A stretch of 43,572 bases of DNA from Treponema denticola. GTDB taxonomy: Bacteria; Spirochaetota; Spirochaetia; Treponematales; Breznakiellaceae. The notes under the pieces were generated by a model. The model was not told the origin of the DNA. It did no database searches and was given only the letters and a program-made list of their open reading frames with translations. The stretch spans positions 3,908-47,479 of the forward strand of contig DYPP01000013.1 of NCBI GenBank assembly GCA_020719845.1. Direction: 5' to 3'. The position numbers and the translations under genes were made by a program. Position 1 is the stretch's first letter; every line of letters starts with the position of its first letter. Shown here piece by piece: positions 27,655-35,015 of the stretch.

Positions 27655-28287
27655 ATGAACCTGATTTTTCTGGGCCCCCCCGGGGCGGGCAAGGGAACCC
27701 TGGCCGCCAAAGCCACGGACATACTCAGCATTCCCCACATATCCACGGGCGCCATTTTCCGGGCCGCCATCGCCGCCAAAAGCCCGCTGGGCCTCAAGGT
27801 CAAGGCGATCATCGACTCCGGCGGTCTGGTGGACGACGACACCACCGTGGCGCTGGTGGAAGAACGTCTAGCCCAGGAGGATGCCACGGCGGGCTACATC
27901 CTGGACGGCTTCCCCCGCACCATCGGCCAGGCCGAAGCGCTGGCCGCATTTTCCACCGTCGACCGGGCGGTCAACTTCGACATCCCCGACGGCTCGGTGG
28001 TGGAGCGGCTGGCCGGGCGCCGGGTGTGCCGCAAATGCGGCACCAACTACCACGTGCTGTTCCAGAAGCCCCGGCAGGACGGGGTCTGCGACCTGTGCGG
28101 CGGCGAGCTGTACACCCGGGCCGACGACCAGGAAGAAGCCATCCGCAAGCGGCTGGAAGTCTACCGCGCCCAGACCGCGCCGCTGATCGACCACTACCGG
28201 GCCAAAGGCCTGCTGACCGACGTGGACGCCCGCCCGGCGGTGGATCAGGTGGTGGCCGGGTTCAAGGCGGCCCTGGGTATCCGGTAG
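27655..28287 (+). CDS. adk: adenylate kinase
   Basis: The 210-residue enzyme converts ATP + AMP to 2 ADP. It shows the P-loop GPPGAGKGT (residues 7-15), the AMP-binding segments (ISTGAIFR and GYILDGFPRTIGQAEAL) and a long LID domain. The LID carries a four-Cys zinc site (CRKC ... CDLC), as in Gram-positive and thermophilic forms. The ATG at 27655 is 6 bases after AAGGAG. An ATG at 27640 is in frame but upstream of that ribosome site. Its last 43 bases overlap the convergent dus gene. The three-hairpin spacer lies upstream. Confidence 0.97.
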   Translation: MNLIFLGPPGAGKGTLAAKATDILSIPHISTGAIFRAAIAAKSPLGLKVKAIIDSGGLVDDDTTVALVEERLAQEDATAGYILDGFPRTIGQAEALAAFSTVDRAVNFDIPDGSVVERLAGRRVCRKCGTNYHVLFQKPRQDGVCDLCGGELYTRADDQEEAIRKRLEVYRAQTAPLIDHYRAKGLLTDVDARPAVDQVVAGFKAALGIR

Positions 28288-29243
28288 TACCGTTCTTCCG
28301 GGTATTCGGCAAAGTAGGCGCCCAGCGCCTTTTCCACGTCCGCCGGCGTCGAAGCCCGGGCCAACAGGGTCTTGACGTGGTGCGACCATTTCAGGTTTTC
28401 GCAAAAATACTCAAAATAGCGGCGCGTGCGGGTGGGGTAGAATTCCGGCGGTTGGTGGCGGACCAGCAGGTCCAGAAAACGGTGCGCCGTGTCCTGCAGG
28501 TCGATCGTTTCCGGAAAAGCCGGCGCCGGGCCGTCGGGGGCTTCCAACCGGCGGGCCTGGGCGAAAATCCAGGGCGCCCGCACCGCGGCGCGGCCGACCA
28601 TGACCGCGTCGCAGGGTCCCGCCGCGCGCTGGACCAGCTCCTCCGCCGTACGGACGTCGCCGTTGCCCGCCACCGGGATGCCCAGCGCGGCGCGCAGCGG
28701 CCCGATGAACTCCCAGCGGGCGTTCCGCTTGAACTTTTCCGTGGCCGTCCGGGGATGCAGGGTGATCAGGTCCACCCCGGCGTCTTCCAGCCGGCGGCAG
28801 AAGGCGACCAGGGTTTCCAGATCCGCGTCCCAACCCAGCCGCAGCTTGACGCTCAATCGGCGCTGAACCCGGGGGCGCACCGCGGCGATCAGCCGGGCCG
28901 CGGCGTCGGCGTCGGCCATCCAGCCCACCCCGCCGCCGCCGCGCACGATCTCCGGCGCCGAACACCCCATGTTGAGGTCGATGCCCGCGCAGTCCCGTTG
29001 GTCCAGCAAGGCCGCCGCCCGGGCTACCTGGTCGGGCTCCCCGCCGACCACCTGGTAGACCAGGCGGTCCGGCCGGGGCCGGGCGTCCAGGTAATAGCGC
29101 TCCAGCGGTCCCTGGTTGAGCAGGCCCGGGGCGCTGATCATCTCCGAAAAATACTGGTCGCAGCCGCCGAAATGCCCGATCAGTTCCCGCAGGGCCCGAT
29201 GGCTCAGGGCCGCCATGGGGGCCAGGTAAAAGGGTACGCTCAT
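28245..29243 (-). CDS. tRNA-dihydrouridine synthase
   Basis: The 332-residue FMN enzyme reduces specific uridines in the tRNA D-loop with NADPH. It has the N-terminal signature FYLAPMAALSHRALR, the active-site Cys in IDLNMGCSAPEIVRGGGG (most relatives read NxGCP), SVKLRLGWD, HPRTATEKFK, GNGDVRTAEE and MVGRAAVRAPWIF for FMN phosphate. The C-terminal helical tRNA-binding region includes RRYFEYFCENLKW. Which U position it modifies cannot be told. The ATG at 29243 is 8 bases after a TATAGT box. It is convergent with adk and divergent from the methyltransferase. Confidence 0.93.
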   Translation of the reverse strand: MSVPFYLAPMAALSHRALRELIGHFGGCDQYFSEMISAPGLLNQGPLERYYLDARPRPDRLVYQVVGGEPDQVARAAALLDQRDCAGIDLNMGCSAPEIVRGGGGVGWMADADAAARLIAAVRPRVQRRLSVKLRLGWDADLETLVAFCRRLEDAGVDLITLHPRTATEKFKRNARWEFIGPLRAALGIPVAGNGDVRTAEELVQRAAGPCDAVMVGRAAVRAPWIFAQARRLEAPDGPAPAFPETIDLQDTAHRFLDLLVRHQPPEFYPTRTRRYFEYFCENLKWSHHVKTLLARASTPADVEKALGAYFAEYPEERYYRIPRAALNPATT

Positions 29244-29251
29244 ACGGAGCC

Positions 29252-29257
29252 ACTATA
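29252..29257 (-). promoter_or_regulatory. -10 box of the dus gene
   Basis: On the minus strand TATAGT (29257-29252) lies 8 bases before the ATG at 29243. The -35 region is weak (TATGCG at 17 bases). Predicted start is 1-2 bases upstream of the ATG, so the transcript would be almost leaderless. Confidence 0.45.
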
Positions 29258-29300
29258 GCATCTTGGGCCCTGCGCGCATATTCCGGAAGGCGAAGCCGCA

Positions 29301-29329
29301 TTGATCAGGCATCCAAAAGTCCGTATATT
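29301..29329 (+). promoter_or_regulatory. promoter of the methyltransferase gene (leaderless)
   Basis: TTGATC (29301-29306), a 17-base spacer and TATATT (29324-29329) stand 6 bases before the ATG at 29336. No ribosome site of normal spacing is present. Confidence 0.65.
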
Positions 29330-29335
29330 CGCAGG

Positions 29336-29923
29336 ATGACGCACCGCGAAAAGCACGCCCGCCTTTTTGAACGCATCGCCGCACCCTACGCCTGGTTCTT
29401 CAACGGACAGACCCGGTCCTACGCCGCCTGCTTTGACCTGGGCCGGCAGGCTTTGGGCGATCCGGCGGGCAAGCGCGCCCTGGACATCGGCTGCGGCACC
29501 GGCGCCTTTACCGCGGCGCTGCGCGCCGAAGGCTGGGCGGTCCAGGGCGTGGACGTCGCCCCAGCCATGATCCGGGAAGCCCGCAAAAGCGGCGCCCCGT
29601 GTTCCGTGGCCGACGCGCTGGAGGGCTTGTCCCACGAGGACCAGAGCTTCGACCTGGTCAGCGCCGCCTACGTCGCCCACGGCCTGCGTCGGGACGACCG
29701 GCGCAAGCTCTACGCCGAGGCGCGCCGCCTGTCCCGGGGTGTGGTGCTCTTCCACGACTACAATCCCCGGCGTCGCCTCTTGACCAGCTTGGTGGAGTTG
29801 GTGGAAGGCGGCGACTATTTCAACTTCATCAAGGCAATACCCGAAGAACTGGGCGCCGTTTTTTCAGCGGTGCGCATCATTCCCGTCGGCCCCCAGGCCG
29901 CCTGGTACGTTTGTACGCCATAA
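29336..29923 (+). CDS. class I SAM-dependent methyltransferase
   Basis: The 195-residue soluble enzyme has a compact methyltransferase fold. Motif I is ALDIGCGTGAFTAAL (about residue 45), followed by the acidic end of strand 2 (VQGVDVAPAMIREA) and SFDLVSAAYVAHGL (motif IV region). The substrate-binding half is short and contains FHDYNPRRRLLTSLVELVEGG. It could methylate a small molecule or quinone-type ring (UbiE-like fold), but the substrate is not visible. It is followed by a separately promoted CheY-like gene. Confidence 0.85.
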   Translation: MTHREKHARLFERIAAPYAWFFNGQTRSYAACFDLGRQALGDPAGKRALDIGCGTGAFTAALRAEGWAVQGVDVAPAMIREARKSGAPCSVADALEGLSHEDQSFDLVSAAYVAHGLRRDDRRKLYAEARRLSRGVVLFHDYNPRRRLLTSLVELVEGGDYFNFIKAIPEELGAVFSAVRIIPVGPQAAWYVCTP

Positions 29924-29936
29924 ACGGCGTATCGCC

Positions 29937-29965
29937 TTGAATTATCCCGCAGCATAGGTTATAAA
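29937..29965 (+). promoter_or_regulatory. promoter of the CheY-like gene
   Basis: TTGAAT (29937-29942), a 17-base spacer and TATAAA (29960-29965) predict a start near 29972. The AGGAGG ribosome site (29973-29978) lies at the very 5' end of a 14-base leader before the ATG at 29986. Confidence 0.65.
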
Positions 29966-29985
29966 GAAGGCTAGGAGGATACCGC

Positions 29986-30423
29986 ATGATTGCTAAAAGC
30001 GATATGCCCAGTATCAATGAGAAGGAACCCGACGGCATCAAACCCGACGGAACCTCCTACCGGGTGCTGATCATCGACGACTCTATGTTCATCGCCAAAC
30101 AGCTCGGCCAGATTCTGACTTCCGAAGGCTTTGAGGTCGCGGGGACCGGCTCCGACGGACTCCAGGGCCTGGAAAAATATAAAGAACTCTTTCCCAACGT
30201 CGACCTCGTCACCATGGACATCACCATGCCCGTCATGGACGGCGTATCGGCGCTGGAAAAAATCCTGGAATTCGACAAGGACGCCAAAATAATCATGGTC
30301 AGCGCCCTGGGCAAAGAAGACGTGGTCAAAAAATCGCTCTTGCTCGGCGCCAAAAGCTATATCGTCAAACCACTGGACCGCAAGAAGGTCCTGGAGCGGG
30401 TAGTCTCGGTGCTCCAGCGTTAG
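29986..30423 (+). CDS. stand-alone response regulator (CheY-like)
   Basis: The 145-residue protein is a single receiver domain with a 20-residue polar N-terminal extension. Visible are the acidic pair (IIDDSMF), the phosphoacceptor Asp in LVTMDITMPVMDG, the switch Ser in MVSALG and the Lys in YIVKPLD. With no output domain, it acts by binding a partner such as the flagellar switch or a histidine kinase. It is not next to che genes. The nearest signal proteins are the convergent diguanylate cyclase and, further away, the hybrid kinase whose HPt could phosphorylate it; that link is only inferred. Confidence 0.92.
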   Translation: MIAKSDMPSINEKEPDGIKPDGTSYRVLIIDDSMFIAKQLGQILTSEGFEVAGTGSDGLQGLEKYKELFPNVDLVTMDITMPVMDGVSALEKILEFDKDAKIIMVSALGKEDVVKKSLLLGAKSYIVKPLDRKKVLERVVSVLQR

Positions 30424-30430
30424 CAAATTC

Positions 30431-30480
30431 CCATTTCAGAGGTTATTGAAATGGCCGGTTGCTGTTTCAACAACCTTGGC
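30431..30480. terminator. hairpin pair between convergent genes
   Basis: CCATTTCA (30431-30438) pairs perfectly with TGAAATGG (30447-30454). A second stem GGTTG (30457-30461) pairs with CAACC (30471-30475), extended by GCC/GGC. No T-tract follows on either strand, so termination is inferred from the position between the CheY-like gene (+) and the GGDEF gene (-). Confidence 0.5.
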
Positions 30481-30523
30481 GATTGTTCCCAAACCGGGCG
30501 GTTGATCCGATAACGCTCCAGCC

Positions 30524-32716
30524 CTACTCCTGTCGGGCAAAGAGAAAGGCGTTCTTGCCGCTTCTTTTTATCTGGTACATGGCTTCGTCGGCTTTGCGCA
30601 AAAGGTCGTCCGACGACTTGCCGTCCTCCGGGTAAAGGGCGATGCCGATGGAAATACCCACCCGCCACGCCTCGCCCTGGACCGTCAGGGGGGCCGCAAA
30701 GGCGTCGATCAACTTGCCGGCCACCAAGCGCGCCCCCTGGGCGTCGTCCATGTCCGTCACCACGGCGATGAACTCGTCCCCCCCGACCCGGGCCACGACG
30801 TCGGAAGCCCGCAGGGCGTCCTTGAGCCGCCGGGCCACCTCCACCAGCGCCGCGTCCCCCGCCTGGTGCCCGTAGCGGTCGTTGATGGGCTTGAATTCGT
30901 CCAGGTCCATGAACAGCACCGCCACCTGCTTCTTGAGCCGTTGGGCCTGCAGCAGGGCCTTGTCCAGCAGTTCGCCCAGCAGCAGGCGGTTGGGCAGACC
31001 GGTCAGCGCGTCGTGGTTGGCGATGCGGGACACCTTGGCGGCCAGCCGCTGCAGGCTGACCTTTTCGGCGGTCAGCTCGCCGTTCAACCGCAGCAGCTCG
31101 GCGTGGGCGCGGCTGTTCTCGACGGCCACGGCGATGAAGGAGCCTAAGGAAACGATCAGCTCCAGGTCTTCTGCAGAATACGCGGCCGGCTTGTAGCTCT
31201 GCAGACCCACCGCGCCGATGACTTTTCCGGTAATGGACAGGGGCGCGTAGATCAGGGATACGTTGGGTTTGCCCTGGACGGTCAAGACGGCGCGCACGTA
31301 GCGCTGGTATTCGGCGTCCAGGTCGTCGATCCTAACCGGCGCGTTGGTGCGGACCACGTAGGCGGCAAAACTGTCTTCGCTGTCTTCGGCGATGCTGAAG
31401 GGAGCCAATTCTTCCCCATCGACCAAAAAGTAGGTATAGGTCAGCAGTGCCTGCCGTTCCTCCCGAAGAACCAGACAAAAATCGGTTACGTCCATCAAGT
31501 GGGCCAGGCTCTCATGGACGGTCTTGGCCACCCGACCCAGGTCAAGGGAAGCCGTCAGCGCCCGGCCGATTTCGGTTACCGCCCGCTGACGGTCGATGCT
31601 GCGCTCCAGCTCGGCCCGGTTTTCTTTCAATTCCACGTTCCGCAGCCGGAATATTTCCGCTTCCTGCCGGGCCCGTTCCAGTTCAAAGCGGATTTCCGAA
31701 TCCTTGAGGTTGCGGGCGGCCCGGTCGGCGGCGATGCTGTCCCGCATGCCATGGAAACGCTTGAAATCCGCCAGCGCTTCCCGATGGTTCCCCGAAGCTT
31801 CATAGGCCAGGGAACGATGACGGTAGATATCCGCCAAGCGGGGTTTCAAGCCCCGGGAAGCCGCCAGCGGTTCCAGCTCGTCCAGGGTATCGATGGCCGC
31901 CTGATACCGATTTTCTTCGATATCCAGCACGGCGTACTCGATTTTCAGCTCCACCGAAGGCCGCGGCTGGTCTATCGCCGCCCCCGGCGACAGGGCCGAC
32001 ACGAGCAATTGCCGGGCCGCTTCCCGGTTGCCCTTGCGCCGGGCGGCTATGGCCAGGCCGCGCAGCGCCCGCAGCCGGGAACTGGTGTCCGAGACCGCCT
32101 CCGCGGCGCTGAGGCCCAGTTCCAGATAGCCTTCGGCGTTGCCGGTCTCTCCCAGGGCGATAAAGGCATGGCCGATATTCGTGAAAAGGTTGGACTCCAG
32201 TTCCACCGGTTTGCCCTGCTGCCCACCGTCCTGGCCAACGGCTTTGATGGCCCCCGCCGCGCGCATGAAGTATTCCAGCGCTTCGTGGACGTCGTCGCAG
32301 TCCATGAGCACTTCGCCCACGTTGTTCAGCGCCGCCGCTTCCCGGTCCGGCCGACCCGCCGCCCGGGCCAGTTCCACGGCCTTCATGTTCCGGTCCAGAG
32401 CCTTGTCCAGCTGGCCGCGATCCTGGGCTACGGCGCCGAGGACCAGAAAAGCCATCGAAATGCCCGCCGGGTCATTGAGGGCGCTGTAGGCGTCCAGGGC
32501 TCCCGTACCGGCCAGCTCGGCGGCGTCCAGCTGGGAAAGATAGTACTCGCACCAGGCCAGATTGAGCAGCGCCAGGGCCTTGCCCGGACCATAGCCGGCC
32601 GTAGTCGCCAGCTGGACGCTCCCCTGGGCTACTTCCCGGGCCGCCGTGGGATTCACCAGGCTCAGGTCCCAGGCTTCGGCGTTGAGCGCATCGATCGTGG
32701 CGGTCGGTGTATCCAT
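30524..32716 (-). CDS. TPR-GAF-GGDEF diguanylate cyclase
   Basis: The 730-residue protein is soluble. Residues about 20-330 form tetratricopeptide-like repeats (ALALLNLAWCEYYLSQLDAAE and later), followed by a coiled coil, a GAF domain (about 370-530) and a GGDEF domain ending at the C-terminus (ARVGGDEFIAVV). The inhibitory site RxxD is present five residues before GGDEF (RASD), so c-di-GMP probably feeds back on the enzyme. It makes c-di-GMP from two GTP. The TPR and GAF parts imply protein partners and a small ligand, without membrane sensing. The ATG at 32716 follows GGGAGA; the frame is open upstream but that part is antisense to fprA. Confidence 0.92.
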   Translation of the reverse strand: MDTPTATIDALNAEAWDLSLVNPTAAREVAQGSVQLATTAGYGPGKALALLNLAWCEYYLSQLDAAELAGTGALDAYSALNDPAGISMAFLVLGAVAQDRGQLDKALDRNMKAVELARAAGRPDREAAALNNVGEVLMDCDDVHEALEYFMRAAGAIKAVGQDGGQQGKPVELESNLFTNIGHAFIALGETGNAEGYLELGLSAAEAVSDTSSRLRALRGLAIAARRKGNREAARQLLVSALSPGAAIDQPRPSVELKIEYAVLDIEENRYQAAIDTLDELEPLAASRGLKPRLADIYRHRSLAYEASGNHREALADFKRFHGMRDSIAADRAARNLKDSEIRFELERARQEAEIFRLRNVELKENRAELERSIDRQRAVTEIGRALTASLDLGRVAKTVHESLAHLMDVTDFCLVLREERQALLTYTYFLVDGEELAPFSIAEDSEDSFAAYVVRTNAPVRIDDLDAEYQRYVRAVLTVQGKPNVSLIYAPLSITGKVIGAVGLQSYKPAAYSAEDLELIVSLGSFIAVAVENSRAHAELLRLNGELTAEKVSLQRLAAKVSRIANHDALTGLPNRLLLGELLDKALLQAQRLKKQVAVLFMDLDEFKPINDRYGHQAGDAALVEVARRLKDALRASDVVARVGGDEFIAVVTDMDDAQGARLVAGKLIDAFAAPLTVQGEAWRVGISIGIALYPEDGKSSDDLLRKADEAMYQIKRSGKNAFLFARQE

Positions 32717-32731
32717 GATTCTCCCGGGGAT

Positions 32732-32760
32732 AGTATAGCCGCAGTGCGGCCTTCTTTCAA
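32732..32760 (-). promoter_or_regulatory. promoter of the GGDEF gene
   Basis: On the minus strand TTGAAA (32760-32755), a 17-base spacer and TATACT (32737-32732) predict a start near 32725, leaving a short leader with GGGAGA before the ATG at 32716. Confidence 0.65.
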
Positions 32761-32783
32761 TTGGCCACGCTTTTCGGTATATT
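32755..32783 (+). promoter_or_regulatory. promoter of the flavodiiron gene, sharing a -35 with the divergent promoter
   Basis: TTTCAA (32755-32760) and TATATT (32778-32783) are 17 bases apart. The -35 is the same six base pairs as the minus-strand TTGAAA used by the GGDEF gene, so RNA polymerase could not occupy both. The predicted leader to the ATG at 32819 is about 29 bases and carries AAGGCGAGG. Confidence 0.5.
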
Positions 32784-32818
32784 TGGAGTGCCGATTTGTA
32801 CCATAAGGCGAGGTTTGT

Positions 32819-34036
32819 ATGAAAGCGTACGCGATTTCCGATTCCGTCTACTGTCTGCACGCCGACATCGACGGACCCAAAGAATACTTTGAAGGCATCT
32901 GGCCTATCCCCGACGGGGTTTCCCTCAATACCTACCTGGTCAAAGGGGAAAAAACGGCCCTGATCGACCTGGTGCGGGACTGGGACCAGGCGCCCCGACA
33001 ACTGGAAACCGAACTGGCGGGCATCGGCGCCTCTTTCCAGGACGTGGATTACCTGATCCTCAACCATCTGGAACCGGACCATACCGGCTGGCTCCGGGAA
33101 TTCCGGGCGCTCAATCCGGGCGCCCAGATCATCGCCAGCGTCAAAGGCGTCGAGCTGGTCAAGACCTTCTACAAGATTGAGGACGGCCTGCGGGCGGTCA
33201 AGACCGGGGACACCCTGGACCTGGGGCGGGGCAAGACGCTGCAATTCATCGACACGCCCAACGTGCACTGGCCGGAGACCATGGTCACCTGGGAAGCCGA
33301 ATCGGGCACCGCCTTTACCTGCGATGCCTTCGGCGCCTTCGGAAAACTGGGGGACCGGGTATTCGACGACCAGTTCAGCCCGGAAGAGCACGCCTTTTTT
33401 GAAAAAGAAGGCCTCCGCTACTACGCCAACATCGTTTCTTCGTTCTCCGTCTTCGTCGAACGGGCCATCAAGAAGCTGGAAACCCTGCCCATCCGCTGCA
33501 TCGCCCCCAGCCACGGCATCGTCTGGCGCCGGGACCCGCAAAAGATCATCGACCGCTACCGCGCCTACGCCGGGTACATGAACGGCCCGGCGGAAAAGAA
33601 AATCGCCGTGGTCTGGGGCTCGATGTACGGCAATACCCGTTTGGGCCTGGACGCGGTGATCAAGGGCATCGAAGCCGAGGGCGTACCCTACTCCATCCAC
33701 CGCGTACCCAACGACGACGTGTCCTTCATCCTGGCGGACGCCTACCAGAGCGCCGGCGTCGTGCTGGCCATGCCCACCTACGAATACGCCATGTTTCCGC
33801 CCATGGCCTACGCCATCGACGTGATGCGGCGCAAGCACGTGCACGGCAAGACGGTGCTGCGCATCGGCAGCTGGGGCTGGGTCGGGGGCGCCAAGAAGGA
33901 ATACGAGGCGGCCATCGCCGACCTGAAGTGGACCAGCCTGGAGTCCGTGGAATGGCCCGGCGTGCCCTCGGAAACGGACCGGCAGCTGCTGGAGCAGCGC
34001 GGCCGGGAACTGGCCCGGGCCGTCCGGGGCGCCTGA
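32819..34036 (+). CDS. FprA-type A-type flavoprotein (flavodiiron protein)
   Basis: The 405-residue protein pairs an N-terminal metallo-beta-lactamase-like diiron domain with a C-terminal flavodoxin domain. Diiron ligands are visible as HLEPDH (His83-Glu85-Asp87-His88), HWPETM, FTCDAFGAFG and APSHGIVWR. The FMN loop is VWGSMYGNT. Such enzymes reduce O2 to water or NO to N2O with electrons from rubredoxin or ferredoxin and protect anaerobes. No rubredoxin is fused. Start ATG 32819 follows AAGGCGAGG. It may draw electrons from the ferredoxin at 164, but that is inference. Confidence 0.95.
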   Translation: MKAYAISDSVYCLHADIDGPKEYFEGIWPIPDGVSLNTYLVKGEKTALIDLVRDWDQAPRQLETELAGIGASFQDVDYLILNHLEPDHTGWLREFRALNPGAQIIASVKGVELVKTFYKIEDGLRAVKTGDTLDLGRGKTLQFIDTPNVHWPETMVTWEAESGTAFTCDAFGAFGKLGDRVFDDQFSPEEHAFFEKEGLRYYANIVSSFSVFVERAIKKLETLPIRCIAPSHGIVWRRDPQKIIDRYRAYAGYMNGPAEKKIAVVWGSMYGNTRLGLDAVIKGIEAEGVPYSIHRVPNDDVSFILADAYQSAGVVLAMPTYEYAMFPPMAYAIDVMRRKHVHGKTVLRIGSWGWVGGAKKEYEAAIADLKWTSLESVEWPGVPSETDRQLLEQRGRELARAVRGA

Positions 34037-34097
34037 ACGTTCCCGCCGCGGGTCGCCGGGAAAACCCCGGGACCTACCCGGCGCGGACTACTCCACC

Positions 34098-34565
34098 ATG
34101 GAAAAAACCAACGTCCTGCGCCTGTTGGAAGCCGCGGGCATCGCCTTCGAGCACCTTGAATACCCGGTGGACGAGGCCGACCTGTCCGCGGTGCACGCCG
34201 CCGTCCTTTTGGGGATCGACGCCGATACGGTCTTCAAGACCATCGTCCTGACCGGCGAGCGCACCGGGCCCTTTGTCTGCGTCGTGCCCGGCACCTGCGA
34301 GGTGGACCTGAAGAAGGCCGCCCGGGCCGCAGGGGACAAGGCCGCCGCTGCCCTACCCCTGCGTGAGCTGGAAGGCCTGACCGGTTACGTCCGGGGCGGC
34401 TGTTCGCCCATCGGCATGAAGCGCGCCCTGCGGGTCTACATCGACGAGACCGCCCGGGTCTTTGACCGCATCGCGGTCAGCGCCGGTCGGCGGGGCCTGC
34501 AGGTACGTCTGGCCCCGGCCGCCCTGGCCGCCGCCGCGGACGCGGTTTTTGCCGACCTGGTATAA
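34098..34565 (+). CDS. ybaK: YbaK-type aminoacyl-tRNA deacylase
   Basis: The 155-residue protein fits the YbaK/ProX editing family: the conserved Lys lies in DTVFKTIVLTGER, and CVVPGTCEVDLKKAA and GYVRGGCSPIGMKRALRVYIDE are typical. It hydrolyses Cys-tRNA(Pro) and related misacylated tRNAs. It lies 61 bases after the flavodiiron gene. I see neither a good Shine-Dalgarno sequence nor a clear promoter ahead of the ATG. An extended -10 box overlaps its stop codon and could serve the next gene. Confidence 0.9.
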   Translation: MEKTNVLRLLEAAGIAFEHLEYPVDEADLSAVHAAVLLGIDADTVFKTIVLTGERTGPFVCVVPGTCEVDLKKAARAAGDKAAAALPLRELEGLTGYVRGGCSPIGMKRALRVYIDETARVFDRIAVSAGRRGLQVRLAPAALAAAADAVFADLV

Positions 34566-34566
34566 G
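34561..34566 (+). promoter_or_regulatory. possible extended -10 promoter of the SHOCT gene
   Basis: TGGTATAAG at 34558-34566 is an extended -10 element overlapping the ybaK stop codon. No good -35 is visible. Predicted start near 34573 gives a 10-base leader holding GGAGG. Confidence 0.35.
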
Positions 34567-34582
34567 ACATTGGAGGTATTAA

Positions 34583-34849
34583 ATGCGCGGTTTCAACAAT
34601 GGATGGGCTTCAGGCGGCTATGGATTCGGATCCGGCGTTCCCTGGGGCGGCCTGGTACTGGGGGCGATCGGAATCACCCTGATCGTGTTCCTGATCATCA
34701 CGCTGGTGCGCCTGGGCAAAGTCGGCGGTACGGCCATGAAGGACGGCAATGCCAACGCCAGGGCGCGGGAAATTCTGGCGGAGCGCTTTGCCCGGGGAGA
34801 ACTGGACGCAGAAACCTTTCGGGGGATGAAGGCGGAACTGGATAAATAA
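34583..34849 (+). CDS. small membrane protein with a SHOCT domain
   Basis: The 88-residue protein has a Gly-rich N-terminus, one membrane helix (about residues 24-45, LVLGAIGITLIVFLIITLV) and a C-terminal SHOCT motif (AREILAERFARGELDAETFRGMKAELDK). SHOCT is a short oligomerisation-type segment common at the ends of small bacterial membrane proteins. GGAGG lies 6 bases before the ATG. The function is unknown. Confidence 0.88.
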   Translation: MRGFNNGWASGGYGFGSGVPWGGLVLGAIGITLIVFLIITLVRLGKVGGTAMKDGNANARAREILAERFARGELDAETFRGMKAELDK

Positions 34850-34965
34850 CCCTTTCTGACAGATATTTAGGAGTAAAAACGGTAGATTACCCCTTATTCA
34901 AGGTAATATTTCGATTGTTAATTTGGAAAATGCGCTTTTTCATTCCTTAATTACCGTTCTGCGCC

Positions 34966-34994
34966 TTGATATTTCCACTTTCTCCGTCTATGAT
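34966..34994 (+). promoter_or_regulatory. carAB promoter
   Basis: TTGATA (34966-34971), a 17-base spacer and TATGAT (34989-34994), both close to consensus, predict a start near 35001. The leader is about 15 bases and contains GGGGGG before the ATG at 35016. Confidence 0.7.
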
Positions 34995-35008
34995 CCCCGG
35001 ATCCGGGG
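34995..35008. promoter_or_regulatory. perfect 14-bp palindrome over the carA transcription start
   Basis: CCCCGGATCCGGGG directly follows the -10 box and covers the predicted start and most of the ribosome site. As DNA it is placed like an operator; it starts too late to form a full hairpin in the mRNA. Confidence 0.45.
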
Positions 35009-35015
35009 GGATAAA

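Larger units (their letters stand above)
34850..35015 (+). other. AT-rich spacer with inverted repeats ahead of carA
   Basis: This 166-base stretch is markedly AT-richer than its surroundings. It contains AACGGTA (about 34878-34884) with its complement TACCGTT near 34953-34959, and an inner ATTACC / GGTAAT pair. A further GGAAAA / TTTTC hairpin lies near 34925-34941. No convincing ORF of family size is present. It may hold the terminator of the SHOCT unit and regulatory sites for carA. Confidence 0.6.

Noticed and set aside
24319-27738. 1139-codon minus-strand frame antisense to nrdJ and the ZIP gene
   Set aside because: It runs through two well-identified genes and a hairpin spacer and shows no family features.
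32717-33844. N-terminal extension of the GGDEF protein across the flavodiiron gene
   Set aside because: The extension is antisense to fprA, while the ATG at 32716 has its own promoter and ribosome site.
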